A stretch of DNA of 43,810 nt from Elusimicrobiota bacterium. Lineage in GTDB: Bacteria; CG03; SLGR01. The translations under genes were made by a program, and so were the position numbers. Under the pieces are notes generated by a model that did no database searches, was not told the DNA's origin, and saw only the letters and a list, made by a program, of their open reading frames with translations. The DNA lies in NCBI GenBank assembly GCA_003553445.1, contig PWEK01000025.1:1-43810 (forward strand). The letters are read 5' to 3'. Of this stretch, positions 15,357 through 23,867 are shown piece after piece (position 1 is the first letter of the stretch; the number at the start of each line of letters is the position of its first letter).

Positions 15357-16550
15357 TTATTCTCTCACTCCCAGGTAATCAACTTTTTCTTTTACAGTAC
15401 CATCAGAGGCTATGTGTTGCATTTCGTCAATTACCTTCATTATATGTTCTTCCGATATTTCTCTTCCGCCAAGACCGTATATATAATTTTTTATTAACGG
15501 CTTATTTTTATTTTCATATAAAGCGGAACGGACCTCTGAAAACATCGGTCCGCCTTGATTAGAAAAACCTTCACTTCTATCCAGAACCGCCACCGCGCTT
15601 CTTGATGTCAACAAACTTTCAATTTCTTTTGCGGGAAAAGGTCTGTACATTCTCGGAAAAACCAGCCCTACCTTAACACCGCTTTTACGTTTTTCATCTA
15701 TTACATCCTTTGCCGTACCTACCGTTGACCCAAGGGCTATGAGCACATAATCTGCATCATCCATTTTATACTTTTCCACCCTTGAATATTTTCTTCCCGA
15801 TATCTTTTCATATTCCTTAAATATATTATCGGCAACGCCTGGAACCATTTTCATTGCTTCAGACTGCTGCCTTTTATGTTCAAAATAGTAATCAAAAAGA
15901 TCAAGGGGTCCGTATGTAACAGGATTATCTACATCCAAAAGAGAATTTTCAGCTTCGTATATACCTATGAAGTCCCTGACTTTCGAGTCCTCGTTTGTAT
16001 TGACCCTTTCCAGTGAATGACTGGTGATGAATCCGTCCTGCATTACCATTGCAGGCAGCAATATGTTTTTATCTTCAGCTATCCTTACGGCTGCTATTAT
16101 ATTATCGTAAGCCTCCTGAGCATTCTCAGTGTAAATCTGTATCCAACCCGAATCTCTCGCTCCCATTGAATCCGAATGATCACAATGAATGTTTATTGGG
16201 CCTGAAAGCGCCCGGTTTACCACGGGCATTATAATGGGCAGTCTCGTAGAAGCTGCAATATAGACTATCTCCCACATAAGGGCAAGCCCGTTTGCAGCGG
16301 TCGCGGTCATTGCCCGAGCTCCCGCAGCTGAGGCGCCTACGCATGCACTCATTGCGGAGTGCTCTGACTCTACAGGAACAAACTCAGTATCAACAATTCC
16401 ATCATTTACATAGTTTGAGAAATTCATTACTATCTCAGTCTGAGGCGTTATCGGGTAAGCTGCAACTACGTCAGGGTTTATCTGACGCATTGCTTCAGAG
16501 GCAGCTTTCGCACCAGTAAGCGCCTTTGCTTTTTTTGTTTTAACGGTCAT
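15357..16550 (-). CDS. porA: 2-oxoacid:ferredoxin oxidoreductase, alpha subunit
   Basis: This is a 397-residue alpha subunit with the pyrimidine-binding domain of the enzyme (AAYPITPQTEIVMNFSNYV, then FVPVESEHSAMSACVGAS). In its second half, YVLIALGSTVGTAKDVID and VGLVFPRMYRPFPAKEI are typical. NRALSGPINIHCDHSDSMGA is the conserved active-site region. A longer frame opens at 16619 but runs through porD. The ATG at 16550 overlaps the porD stop as ATGA and is preceded by AGGAAG, so it is the real start. It works with the beta, gamma and delta subunits in the cytoplasm. Confidence 0.93.
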   Translation of the reverse strand: MTVKTKKAKALTGAKAASEAMRQINPDVVAAYPITPQTEIVMNFSNYVNDGIVDTEFVPVESEHSAMSACVGASAAGARAMTATAANGLALMWEIVYIAASTRLPIIMPVVNRALSGPINIHCDHSDSMGARDSGWIQIYTENAQEAYDNIIAAVRIAEDKNILLPAMVMQDGFITSHSLERVNTNEDSKVRDFIGIYEAENSLLDVDNPVTYGPLDLFDYYFEHKRQQSEAMKMVPGVADNIFKEYEKISGRKYSRVEKYKMDDADYVLIALGSTVGTAKDVIDEKRKSGVKVGLVFPRMYRPFPAKEIESLLTSRSAVAVLDRSEGFSNQGGPMFSEVRSALYENKNKPLIKNYIYGLGGREISEEHIMKVIDEMQHIASDGTVKEKVDYLGVRE

Positions 16551-16846
16551 CTTTCTTCCTTTACCATCCGCACACATTTTTTGGGACATACCTCTTCGCA
16601 TATCCCACAGCCTTTGCAATATTCCAAATTAACCCTGGATATTTCATTGTCCTTCAACTCAATTGCCATGTCAGGGCAGTATAACCAGCAAAAAAGACAG
16701 TTAATGCATTCGTCTCTGTCTATTTCCGGCTTAAATGTTTTCCAGCCACCGGTTTTATATTTACATGCCGAACCGGCTTCTGTTATTTTGCCGCCTATTG
16801 GAATATCTTTCCAGCCTTTTTTACCTTGATCTTCTTTATTACTCAT
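16547..16846 (-). CDS. porD: 2-oxoacid:ferredoxin oxidoreductase, delta (2x4Fe-4S) subunit
   Basis: This 99-residue ferredoxin-like subunit relays electrons from the TPP site to external ferredoxin. Two 4Fe-4S motifs are complete: CINCLFCWLYCP at about residues 47-58 and CKGCGICEEVCP at about 77-88. The first 40 residues are the usual extension of PorD (GWKDIPIGGKITEAGSA, then YKTGGWKTFKPEID). The end overlaps the start of porA by four bases, and the start lies five bases after porC, so the four subunits should be made together. Confidence 0.94.
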   Translation of the reverse strand: MSNKEDQGKKGWKDIPIGGKITEAGSACKYKTGGWKTFKPEIDRDECINCLFCWLYCPDMAIELKDNEISRVNLEYCKGCGICEEVCPKKCVRMVKEER

Positions 16847-16851
16847 ATTAT

Positions 16852-17421
16852 TTACTTTACTTCCTTGTAAGCTCTTTCTATTCCGGTCAAATTTCCCTCG
16901 AGGACGTCTGGAGAAAGTTTCCCTTCAAAATGGTTTTTTATTTTCTCTTTAAGAATTTCGAGGTCAACAACGCCCGTTATTTTAAGTAAGGCGCCCAACA
17001 TTGGAACATTTGTTATAGGGCGCTTAATTGTTTCAAGAGCTATCTTTGTCGCATCCACTGTATGGACCTTCTGACCATTCGCAGGACTCAACCTGGACGC
17101 TAACTTTTCCGGACTCGCCTCTGTATTGACTATTACCTGTCCGTCTGGCGCAAGTCCTTCCATGACATCAACTGCCTCTATAAGCGTCGGATCAATTACT
17201 ACAACAACCCCCGGATCAGTGACTCCCGAATGTTTTCTTATCTCATGGTCACTTATGCGGGTGTAAGCTTTAATCGGCGCCCCTGTTCTCTCCGGTCCGT
17301 ATTCCGGAAATGCCTGAATATATTTTCCGGACTCAAGCGCTGCTTCTCCAAGGAGCATGGAAGCCGTTTTGGCCCCCTGCCCACCTCTACCGTGAAATCT
17401 GATTTCTGTTATTTTCTTCAT
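16852..17421 (-). CDS. porC: 2-oxoacid:ferredoxin oxidoreductase, gamma subunit
   Basis: This 189-residue gamma subunit begins MKKITEIRFHGRGGQGAKTA, the family signature (GRGGQG). It continues with AFPEYGPERTGAPIKAYTRI and the nucleotide-fold segment VVVVIDPTLIEAV, then NVPMLGALLKITG. The frame extends upstream to a TTG at 17460, but the ATG at 17421 starts at the conserved N-terminus and is preferred. No strong ribosome binding site is visible. It lies 48 bases after recR, the largest gap in the run from dnaX to porB. Confidence 0.9.
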   Translation of the reverse strand: MKKITEIRFHGRGGQGAKTASMLLGEAALESGKYIQAFPEYGPERTGAPIKAYTRISDHEIRKHSGVTDPGVVVVIDPTLIEAVDVMEGLAPDGQVIVNTEASPEKLASRLSPANGQKVHTVDATKIALETIKRPITNVPMLGALLKITGVVDLEILKEKIKNHFEGKLSPDVLEGNLTGIERAYKEVK

Positions 17422-17468
17422 AATTAAACTAATACTATTAAAATAAATTTCTGGTGTCAAACAGAGAT

Positions 17469-18071
17469 TTATTTAAGTTCCTTTCTTCCCTCTAAAGCCT
17501 TTCCCAGCGTTACTCCATCAGCATACTCCAGATTACCACCCATGGGTATCCCATACGCCAACTGAGTAACCTTAACCTGCATATCTTTAAGTTCTTCCCT
17601 TATATACGCTGCCGTCGCCTCACCCTCTACATTGGGATCCAGCGCAAGAATGACCTCCTCAACATCTTCACTGCCGACTCTCTCAGTTAGCTGTTTAATA
17701 CGAAGATCCTCGGGCTCAATGCCATCGAGAGGAGATAGAGACCCCAGCAGCACATGGTACATCCCGTTATAGTTCTCTGAAGATTCTATTGAAATCACAT
17801 CCTGCGGGTTCTCTACGACACAGATGGTTCTCTTATCTCTTTTCTCGGAAGAACAAATATCACACTTATCTCTGTCTGTAATATTCGCGCATATATCGCA
17901 ATGCCTTATATTCTCCACTGCTTCTCTTATGGATTCTGCAATATCCAGGGCCTCATCACCGGAAGACTTGACTATGTAAAAAGCAAGCCTCTGAGCAGAT
18001 TTCGGCCCGATTGAAGGAAGCTTTGAAAGAGAATTAACAAGCTTCCCTAACTTTTCAGGGAGCTTATACAT
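17469..18071 (-). CDS. recR: Recombination mediator RecR
   Basis: This 200-residue RecR works with RecO (and RecF) to load RecA on gapped DNA. It shows the N-terminal helix-hairpin-helix (LSKLPSIGPKSAQRLAFYI), the four-cysteine zinc finger (HCDICANITDRDKCDICSS), the Toprim domain (TICVVENPQDVISIESS, then VEEVILALDPNVEGEATA) and the Walker-B-like end (VTQLAYGIPMGGNLEYAD). The ATG overlaps the ybaB stop as TAATG. The dnaX-ybaB-recR order is one of the most widely kept gene clusters in bacteria. Confidence 0.96.
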   Translation of the reverse strand: MYKLPEKLGKLVNSLSKLPSIGPKSAQRLAFYIVKSSGDEALDIAESIREAVENIRHCDICANITDRDKCDICSSEKRDKRTICVVENPQDVISIESSENYNGMYHVLLGSLSPLDGIEPEDLRIKQLTERVGSEDVEEVILALDPNVEGEATAAYIREELKDMQVKVTQLAYGIPMGGNLEYADGVTLGKALEGRKELK

Positions 18072-18367
18072 TATCCGCCAAGCATACTGGAAAGACCGCC
18101 TGAACCTCCCATTGCTTCTTTAGCCATATTTTTTTGAATATCCTGCTGTTTTTTAAGACAGGACTTAACCGCAATTAGGGTCGCCTTTTCAATGTTTTTC
18201 TTGCCCTTGTCATAAAGCTCCTGCGATATTTCAAAATTTTTAACCTTGCCGTCACCTGATATGCGCAGAACAGCGCCATCTACCTCTTCTTCAATAACCT
18301 GTTTTGCTATTTTTTTCTGCGCTTTTTTTAATTTACCCGCCTGCTTCATTAGTTTCATAACATCCAT
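18071..18367 (-). CDS. ybaB: YbaB/EbfC nucleoid-associated protein
   Basis: This 98-residue YbaB/EbfC protein is a small dimeric DNA-binding protein coating the nucleoid. The N-terminal helix (MDVMKLMKQAGKLKKAQKKI) is followed by beta strands (GAVLRISGDGKVKNFEIS) and a long helix (KKNIEKATLIAVKSCLKKQQ). The glycine-rich tail (GGSGGLSSMLGG) is usual in the family. It lies between dnaX and recR, overlapping recR by one base. The alanine-poor, lysine-rich composition reflects the AT-rich genome. Confidence 0.93.
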   Translation of the reverse strand: MDVMKLMKQAGKLKKAQKKIAKQVIEEEVDGAVLRISGDGKVKNFEISQELYDKGKKNIEKATLIAVKSCLKKQQDIQKNMAKEAMGGSGGLSSMLGG

Positions 18368-18383
18368 TTTTCTATCCTTCCTT

Positions 18384-20027
18384 TCATTTTGATATTTTCT
18401 CTATCCTTCCACCGAATAGCTCAACAATTTCTCTCACCAGCGGTTCATCTTCTTCAATCTTAGCCGGCGTTATCCTCTTTTTTTTCTTTACTTTTTTTTT
18501 AGGAGCCTTTTCTTCCTTTTTTCTTGACATCCTGAAATCGGGATAATAATCTTCTCCCATCACCTGGTTAATCTTATCCTTCATAATCTGCTTATGCTTA
18601 TCCGTAGGCTCAAGCGGATCCCGCCAGTTTATTACAATTGCTTTGCCTATAAGCTCAACTTCGGATTTCTTTGCGGTATGGAAAAGCGGCAGTGATTCCT
18701 TTTTTAATAGCTTTAAAATGGTATCCCATTTTCCTCCCTGCCTGGGTTTTTTTCGTTTTCCGGATGACGACGGAGAAGATTTTTCCCGATCTGCATTACT
18801 TCGTTTATCAACACCCTTTTTGTCGTCATTAGGGCCGGTGTTTTCCACAACTTTATTAACAGCCCCTGATGTCTTTTTAACAACTTTTTCACCCCCATTT
18901 TTTCCCTTATCCATGATTTTCATCAAGTCATCATAGCCAACATACTGCTGACAGAGCTTAAACACCACTGTATCAAAGACTATATGAGAATTTTCCGAGA
19001 ACTTCATTCTTTTTTCAGTAGATGTCATAAATTCACAAATCCATACCAGGTGATCTTCTGAAAAGTCTTTTGCCGCTTCAGACAGCTTTTGCGCATAATC
19101 TTTATTAAACCCAACCTCATCAAGAGAGTCTTTCATTACACGTGCAAACATCAGATTTCTGAAGTGAAGATGCATTTCATCAAAAACTCTCTTTACGCTG
19201 TAACCTTCATTTATAATTTTCTGATTGAGCTTAATAGCTCCCCTGGGATCCGATTTTATGAAAAGTTCTGCATATTCAAAAAGAAATTCCCGCGGCACCA
19301 TACCAAGCGCCTTTCTTGTATCGGTCTCAGTGATTTTCCCGCCCGAAAAAGACAGCGTCTGATCCATAAGGCTTTCCGCATCCCTCATGCTTCCCTTGGC
19401 AGCAGAAGCTATGAGATCCAGTCCCTCTTCTTCATAGTTCACCTTTTCTTTTTCGGCTATGCGTTTTAGCGCTTCCTTAATCTCTTTTTCCGGTATAAGC
19501 TTAAATGTAAAATTCTGACACCTTGAAGTAATAGTATCCAGTAGTTTTTCCGGTTCAGTGGTAGCCATCACAAATATTACATGGTCAGGAGGTTCTTCCA
19601 GGGTTTTTAATATAGCGTTAAATGCAGGCTTGGTAAGCATATGAACCTCATCAATAATGTATAGTTTGTATTTTGATGAAGCCGGGGCGAATTTTACATT
19701 TTCCCTCAGCTCCCTTATTTCATCCACACCCCTGTTTGATGCCGCATCTATTTCAATTATATCCACGCTGGATGATTGAGTGATTTCTTTGCAGCTGCTG
19801 CATTCATTGCAGGGTTCTTCTCCCTTAGGGTTTTGACAATTCACCGCCTTTGCGAGTATCCTTGCCGAAGTTGTCTTACCCACTCCCCTGGGTCCCGAAA
19901 AAAGATAGGCGTGGGATATTTTGTCATACTTTATCGCGTTTTTGAGTGTTCTTGTTATATGTTCCTGACCCACAACATCATCAAATCTCTGGGGCCGATA
20001 CTTTCTTGCTATAACTAAGTAGGACAT
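18384..20027 (-). CDS. dnaX: DNA polymerase III subunits gamma and tau
   Basis: This 547-residue clamp-loader ATPase has Walker A GPRGVGKT (residues 45-52), zinc ligands Cys64, Cys73, Cys76 and Cys79, Walker B LYIIDEVHM and sensor motif TSRCQNF. Domains I-III end near residue 370. A lysine/serine-rich linker follows (about 375-430), then a C-terminal tau-like region. In the linker the run CGAAAAAAACCC (residues 425-427, T7 at 18747-18753 on the plus strand) has the form A-AAA-AAA of a -1 slippery heptamer, at almost the codon position used in E. coli dnaX to make gamma. The start overlaps the preceding stop codon as TAATG. Confidence 0.96.
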   Translation of the reverse strand: MSYLVIARKYRPQRFDDVVGQEHITRTLKNAIKYDKISHAYLFSGPRGVGKTTSARILAKAVNCQNPKGEEPCNECSSCKEITQSSSVDIIEIDAASNRGVDEIRELRENVKFAPASSKYKLYIIDEVHMLTKPAFNAILKTLEEPPDHVIFVMATTEPEKLLDTITSRCQNFTFKLIPEKEIKEALKRIAEKEKVNYEEEGLDLIASAAKGSMRDAESLMDQTLSFSGGKITETDTRKALGMVPREFLFEYAELFIKSDPRGAIKLNQKIINEGYSVKRVFDEMHLHFRNLMFARVMKDSLDEVGFNKDYAQKLSEAAKDFSEDHLVWICEFMTSTEKRMKFSENSHIVFDTVVFKLCQQYVGYDDLMKIMDKGKNGGEKVVKKTSGAVNKVVENTGPNDDKKGVDKRSNADREKSSPSSSGKRKKPRQGGKWDTILKLLKKESLPLFHTAKKSEVELIGKAIVINWRDPLEPTDKHKQIMKDKINQVMGEDYYPDFRMSRKKEEKAPKKKVKKKKRITPAKIEEDEPLVREIVELFGGRIEKISK

Positions 20028-20266
20028 TATCTGTCTTTTAAATACTCCTCTATAATTTCTCTTGCTTTCTCCATGTTTTCTTTATCATCAGCGGGAACCA
20101 TAATTTTTATTGGCACCGCTGAACTTCCAATAGCGTATATTGAAGAAAGATGCAAATTATGAATGTAACTTTCAATTCCGTTAGAATCCATAAGTGATTT
20201 TACAAAACCCGCTTCCATGCTTGTGTATGTGTTATATACCTCAACGAGCTCTCTATACTCAACCAC
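20027..20266 (-). CDS. DUF2007-type small protein
   Basis: This 79-residue protein resembles the DUF2007 'putative signal transducing protein' family: LVEVYNTYTSMEAGFVKSLM, then GIESYIHN, and a closing strand VPIKIMVPADDKENMEKARE. These proteins have a ferredoxin-like fold related to the ACT/PII-type regulators; no biochemical role is established. The start is GTG at 20266. It is the first gene of the dnaX-ybaB-recR-por run and overlaps dnaX by one base, so whatever promoter drives it drives the clamp-loader gene too. Confidence 0.75.
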   Translation of the reverse strand: MVEYRELVEVYNTYTSMEAGFVKSLMDSNGIESYIHNLHLSSIYAIGSSAVPIKIMVPADDKENMEKAREIIEEYLKDR

Positions 20267-20335
20267 TGTAAAAGAATTTTTCTATAAAATTTTTAACTTT
20301 TTTCTGCATTATTTTTTTAATCCTATTTTATAGCC

Positions 20336-20411
20336 TGGTGGAGATGGGGGGACTTGAACCCCCGACTTGTACGATGCGAACGTACCGCTCTCCCAACTGA
20401 GCTACATCCCC
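20336..20411 (-). tRNA. tRNA-Ala (CGC)
   Basis: This is a 76-base cloverleaf including CCA. Acceptor GGGGATG pairs with CATCTCC, giving the G3-U70 wobble pair that marks tRNA-Ala. The anticodon loop TTCGCAT holds CGC, reading GCG. It lies ten bases downstream of tRNA-Ser(GCT) in transcription order, so the two are probably processed from one transcript. Confidence 0.93.
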
Positions 20412-20420
20412 GTTAAAAAA

Positions 20421-20514
20421 TGGCGGAGAGGCCGGGATTTGAACCCGGGCCAGGCCGCGAAAGCCTGCTAGCGGTTTAGCAAACCGCCCCCTTCAACCAC
20501 TTGGGTACCTCTCC
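20421..20514 (-). tRNA. tRNA-Ser (GCT)
   Basis: This is a 94-base tRNA with encoded CCA, acceptor GGAGAGG pairing with CCTCTCC, anticodon loop TTGCTAA holding GCT (reading AGC/AGU), and the long variable arm of class II tRNAs. It stands upstream of tRNA-Ala and in the same neighbourhood as serS. Confidence 0.94.
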
Positions 20515-20648
20515 AATTATTCAATAGATTATAGGAAAAGAATTATTAAAAATCAAAATAACTATTTTCCTTAAACTTTAACACTTTACTTTTCAATATT
20601 TAAGGATACCTTTTTCGATGGCGGCCGATTTATTTCTTTAATGAAGAA

Positions 20649-20680
20649 AAAGTTAAAGTCTCAGAAAGTTAAAGTCTCAG
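20649..20680. repeat. Exact 16-bp tandem duplication
   Basis: AAAGTTAAAGTCTCAG occurs twice back to back (20649-20664 and 20665-20680). The second copy contains the stop codon of the cyclophilin-like gene. It probably arose by replication slippage and has no evident function. Confidence 0.7.
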
Positions 20681-21048
20681 TCGGCTTTTTTTATCTTTAT
20701 CTTGTCTCCGTCAGATACTTCTTTGAATCTTTTAGGATCTCCCTCTAACTTGCCGACAGGGTTCACTGCCGATGCGGGTCTGATCTCATCACCCCTTGAT
20801 ACAGGTGTTTTACCGAAAAATATGCAGAAACCGCCTCCCTGCGGCCAGTATGCCAGATCGCCGAGCTCTACTGTTTCTTTAGGATTTTCCGGCTCTGCAT
20901 CCACCGGTATTTCAAAATAAATTTCATCCCCCCATGTTCTGACTGAAGACTCCAAAGGCAGAGAATTGTAGATTTTTGACGCAGTATCCGATTCATTAAA
21001 CTCTGCCTTCATTTTTACCCTGTCTGTTACTATTTCTATTTTTCTCAT
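20677..21048 (-). CDS. Cyclophilin-like fold protein
   Basis: This 123-residue protein resembles the bacterial and archaeal cyclophilin-like family typified by TM1367 (DUF369-type). It has IYNSLPLESSVRTWGDEIYF, VELGDLAYWPQGGGFCIFFG, then EIRPASAVNPVGKLEGDP. These proteins share the cyclophilin barrel but lack the proline-isomerase active site; their function is unknown. The frame is open back to 21135, inside tRNA-Ser. The ATG at 21048 has a strong GGGAGGA five bases upstream and starts the conserved domain. It stands alone between tRNA genes. Confidence 0.8.
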   Translation of the reverse strand: MRKIEIVTDRVKMKAEFNESDTASKIYNSLPLESSVRTWGDEIYFEIPVDAEPENPKETVELGDLAYWPQGGGFCIFFGKTPVSRGDEIRPASAVNPVGKLEGDPKRFKEVSDGDKIKIKKAD

Positions 21049-21086
21049 TTTTCCTCCCGTATTCGCTTTATGAATCGTTAATAAAT

Positions 21087-21178
21087 TGGCGGAGGGGGTA
21101 GGATTCGAACCCACGGACCCCGTAAAAGAGGTCAACGGTTTTCAAGACCGCCGCATTCGTCCGCTCTGCCACCCCTCC
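21087..21178 (-). tRNA. tRNA-Ser (TGA)
   Basis: This is a 92-base class II tRNA with encoded CCA, acceptor GGAGGGG pairing with CCCCTCC, anticodon loop CTTGAAA holding TGA, and a long variable arm (TTGACCTC, loop, GGGGTC). It lies nine bases after the stop of serS and so probably on the serS transcript. Confidence 0.94.
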
Positions 21179-21187
21179 GCTGGAATG

Positions 21188-22453
21188 CTATTCTTTTTCA
21201 ATAACCCTTATGCCTTTCATGTATTTAGCTAATTTATCTGGTATTTTAACATTTATTTTGTCTGTTTGAAAGTTTTCCAGCACCGCGGCAAGTATTCTCC
21301 CCACAGCCAGGCCGGAAGAATTAAGAGTATGTACATAACCGGTTTCTCCGCTGTCTTTTCTGTACCTTGTTCCCATTCTGCGGGATTGAAAATCCAGGCA
21401 GTTAGAACAGCTGGAAACCTCTCTCCATTTTTCTTCACCCGGCATCCATACCTCCAGATCGTATGTCTTTGTAGCTGAGAACCCCATATCTGAAGCACCC
21501 AACTCAAGCACCCTGTAAGTAAGCCCGAGCTGCTTTAAAACCTCTTCTGATTCTTTAAGAAGCTGCTCATGAATTTTGGGAGATTCTTCAGGTAAAACTA
21601 TATTAACAAGCTCCACTTTATTAAACTGGTGATTTCTGATAAGCCCCTTCACATCCCTGCCGTAAGAACCGGCCTCTCTTCTGAAACACGGTGTATGTGC
21701 AACATATTTTATGGGAAGATTCTCTTTATGAAGTATTTCCCCGCGATGAATATTCAACAGCGGCACCTCTGCAGTGGGTATAAGGTAAAGATCATCATTA
21801 CCGAGCGCATACATCTCCTCCGTAAACTTTGGCAGCTGACCGGTTCCCACCATTATCTCTTCCTTAACAAGATACGGCGGCGCTACTTCTTTATAACTAA
21901 ACATTTCAAGATGTATATCCAGCATAAATGCAGCAAGAGCCCTTTCCAGAAGAGCCCCCTGTCCCTTAAGCAGGGCAAACCTGGAGCCGCTTAGTTTTGA
22001 AGCCGCGCTAAAATCAAGGATATTAAGCATCTCTCCTAAATCCCAGTGAGTAAGTGATGAGCTATCTTTTTCGGGTACTTCCCCGCTTTGCCTTACAACC
22101 CTGTTCTCACGGGCTATTCCAGCATCCGGGATATTCGGTATTTGAAGCATCAGCCTATCAAGCTCAGATTTTACTTTTTTTGTTTTTTCATCCAGTTCTT
22201 TTACCTTTGCAGAGATGTCTCTCATTGAAGTTATCTTATCTTGGGCATCGCCGCCCTCGCGCTTAATCTTTCCGATTTCATCGGAAACCTTATTTTTCCG
22301 GCTTTTGAGCTCTTCGGATTCTGCAAGATACCCCCTCCATTTTTCATCCAGATTTTCCGCTATGATTATACTGTCTGAATAATCCTGGCCTCTGAGTGAA
22401 AGCTTATCAATAATTTCTTTTGAATTTTCTCTGATTTTTTTTATATCAAGCAA
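21188..22453 (-). CDS. serS: Seryl-tRNA synthetase
   Basis: This 421-residue class II synthetase charges serine to tRNA-Ser. The N-terminal coiled-coil arm that grips the long variable arm covers about residues 25-105. The catalytic part has motif 2 (CFRREAGSYGRDVKGLIRNH), the serine-binding TAEVPLLNIHRGEI, EVSSCSNCLDFQSRRMGTRY, and motif 3 (NSSGLAVGRILAAVLENFQ). Length is standard for the bacterial enzyme. The start is TTG at 22453 (reading TTG CTT GAT), with AAAGGA eight bases upstream. It follows rtcB by four bases and is followed by its own substrate, tRNA-Ser(TGA). Confidence 0.97.
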   Translation of the reverse strand: MLDIKKIRENSKEIIDKLSLRGQDYSDSIIIAENLDEKWRGYLAESEELKSRKNKVSDEIGKIKREGGDAQDKITSMRDISAKVKELDEKTKKVKSELDRLMLQIPNIPDAGIARENRVVRQSGEVPEKDSSSLTHWDLGEMLNILDFSAASKLSGSRFALLKGQGALLERALAAFMLDIHLEMFSYKEVAPPYLVKEEIMVGTGQLPKFTEEMYALGNDDLYLIPTAEVPLLNIHRGEILHKENLPIKYVAHTPCFRREAGSYGRDVKGLIRNHQFNKVELVNIVLPEESPKIHEQLLKESEEVLKQLGLTYRVLELGASDMGFSATKTYDLEVWMPGEEKWREVSSCSNCLDFQSRRMGTRYRKDSGETGYVHTLNSSGLAVGRILAAVLENFQTDKINVKIPDKLAKYMKGIRVIEKE

Positions 22454-22457
22454 ATTT

Positions 22458-23867
22458 TTATCCTTTCACAACCCCCGCAGGCGCAAGTTTTGCAACCCTC
22501 TCCGACAAACCGGCATTGTGACAGATATTCACAACCCGGGATACGTCTTTATAGGCCTGGGGAGCCTCTTCGGCTATTGTCTTCATCCTCTTGGCCATTA
22601 CATATATTTTTCTATTTCTCAGCTCTTCCCTGAGCTGAGAGCCCTTCACGGATTTTTTTGCTCTGGTCCTTGACCATGTTCTTCCGGCACCGTGACATGT
22701 AGAACCAAATGACTCCCCCATGGCCTTTTCTGTTCCCTTTAAGACGTATGAGGATGATCCCATTGTTCCCGGGATTAAAACCGGCTGTCCCGTATTTACA
22801 TATTCATCGGGTAACTCTTTTCTTCCCGGTCCAAATGCCCTTGTAGCTCCTTTTCTATGGAGCAGCAGTTTTCTGCCTTTATGCTCTTCAACTTTGCCGA
22901 TATTATGACAAACATCATAAAGCAGTTCAACCTCTGTTCTTTTCCCCATAATATCACGCAGGGTTTCCCGTACAGAACTCATTATGCACTGCCTGTTTGC
23001 CCACGCATAATTAGCCGCGCACTTCATTGCTGAGAAATACCTCTGTCCCCGAGAAGATTTATAGGGAGCACACGCAAGCTGCCTGTCTGCAAGATCAATA
23101 TTGTACTTAGACGAAGCTTCGCGCATAACCTTAAGGTAATCGTCACATACCTGGAATCCTAACCCCCTTGAACCAGTGTGAATCATCAGTGTTATCTGCC
23201 CATCTTTCAACCCGTATTGATCAGCCGTATCACTGTCGAATATTTTTCCAACAAACTGAAGTTCAAGAAAATGGTTTCCAGATCCCAAAGTACCCAGCTG
23301 CGGCCTACCTCTTGTAATCGCCCTTTTAGAAAGTGTTTTCGGATCTGCTCCTTCAAAGCATCCGTTTTCTTCGGAATATTCAAGGTCTTTATCACATCCG
23401 TATCCGTTTTGGACCGCCCATTTTGCGCCATCTTTAAGCACTTTTTTTAATTCTGATTCCGATATGTTTATTTTCCCTGAAGAACCTACTCCGGATGGAA
23501 CATTTTTATATAAACTATCGCAGATTTTTTTAACATCATCTTCAGTTACTTCACTTATATGTAAGTTTGTTTTCAATAACCTCACGCCGCAGTTAATGTC
23601 ATATCCTATCCCTCCGGGAGATATTACCCCTTCTTCCAAATCAAAGGCGGCAACTCCCCCTATGGGGAAACCATATCCATAGTGAATATCCGGCATGGCC
23701 ATAGAGCGGCCTACTATACCGGGAAGAGAAGCAACATTTGCTACCTGTTTCCAGGAATTGTCTTTTTTAATGTCTTTTATCATAACATCGTCCGCGAAAA
23801 TGAGGCCTTCAACTCTCATATCATCCGTTTTTGGAATAATAAATTTATAGTAATCTATTTTTTTCAT
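22458..23867 (-). CDS. rtcB: RNA-splicing ligase RtcB
   Basis: This 469-residue RtcB is the GTP- and Mn-dependent ligase that joins 2',3'-cyclic phosphate or 3'-phosphate RNA ends to 5'-OH ends. Visible motifs are GGIGYDINCGVRLL (metal Cys), GTLGSGNHFLE, MIHTGSRGLGFQV, GTMGSSSYVLKG and SFGSTCHGAGRTWSR (with the guanylated His). The ATG at 23867 follows GGGAGG by six bases; a longer frame from 23888 is not needed. Its activator archease is the next gene upstream, and serS is four bases downstream. Repair of cleaved RNA, tRNA included, is the likely role. Confidence 0.96.
   Translation of the reverse strand: MKKIDYYKFIIPKTDDMRVEGLIFADDVMIKDIKKDNSWKQVANVASLPGIVGRSMAMPDIHYGYGFPIGGVAAFDLEEGVISPGGIGYDINCGVRLLKTNLHISEVTEDDVKKICDSLYKNVPSGVGSSGKINISESELKKVLKDGAKWAVQNGYGCDKDLEYSEENGCFEGADPKTLSKRAITRGRPQLGTLGSGNHFLELQFVGKIFDSDTADQYGLKDGQITLMIHTGSRGLGFQVCDDYLKVMREASSKYNIDLADRQLACAPYKSSRGQRYFSAMKCAANYAWANRQCIMSSVRETLRDIMGKRTEVELLYDVCHNIGKVEEHKGRKLLLHRKGATRAFGPGRKELPDEYVNTGQPVLIPGTMGSSSYVLKGTEKAMGESFGSTCHGAGRTWSRTRAKKSVKGSQLREELRNRKIYVMAKRMKTIAEEAPQAYKDVSRVVNICHNAGLSERVAKLAPAGVVKG

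Noticed and set aside
18470-18505. A9 and A8 runs near the 3' end of dnaX as the frameshift site
   Set aside because: They fall about 20-30 codons before the stop, so a shift there would not make a gamma-type truncation; the A7 run at residues 425-427 is better placed.
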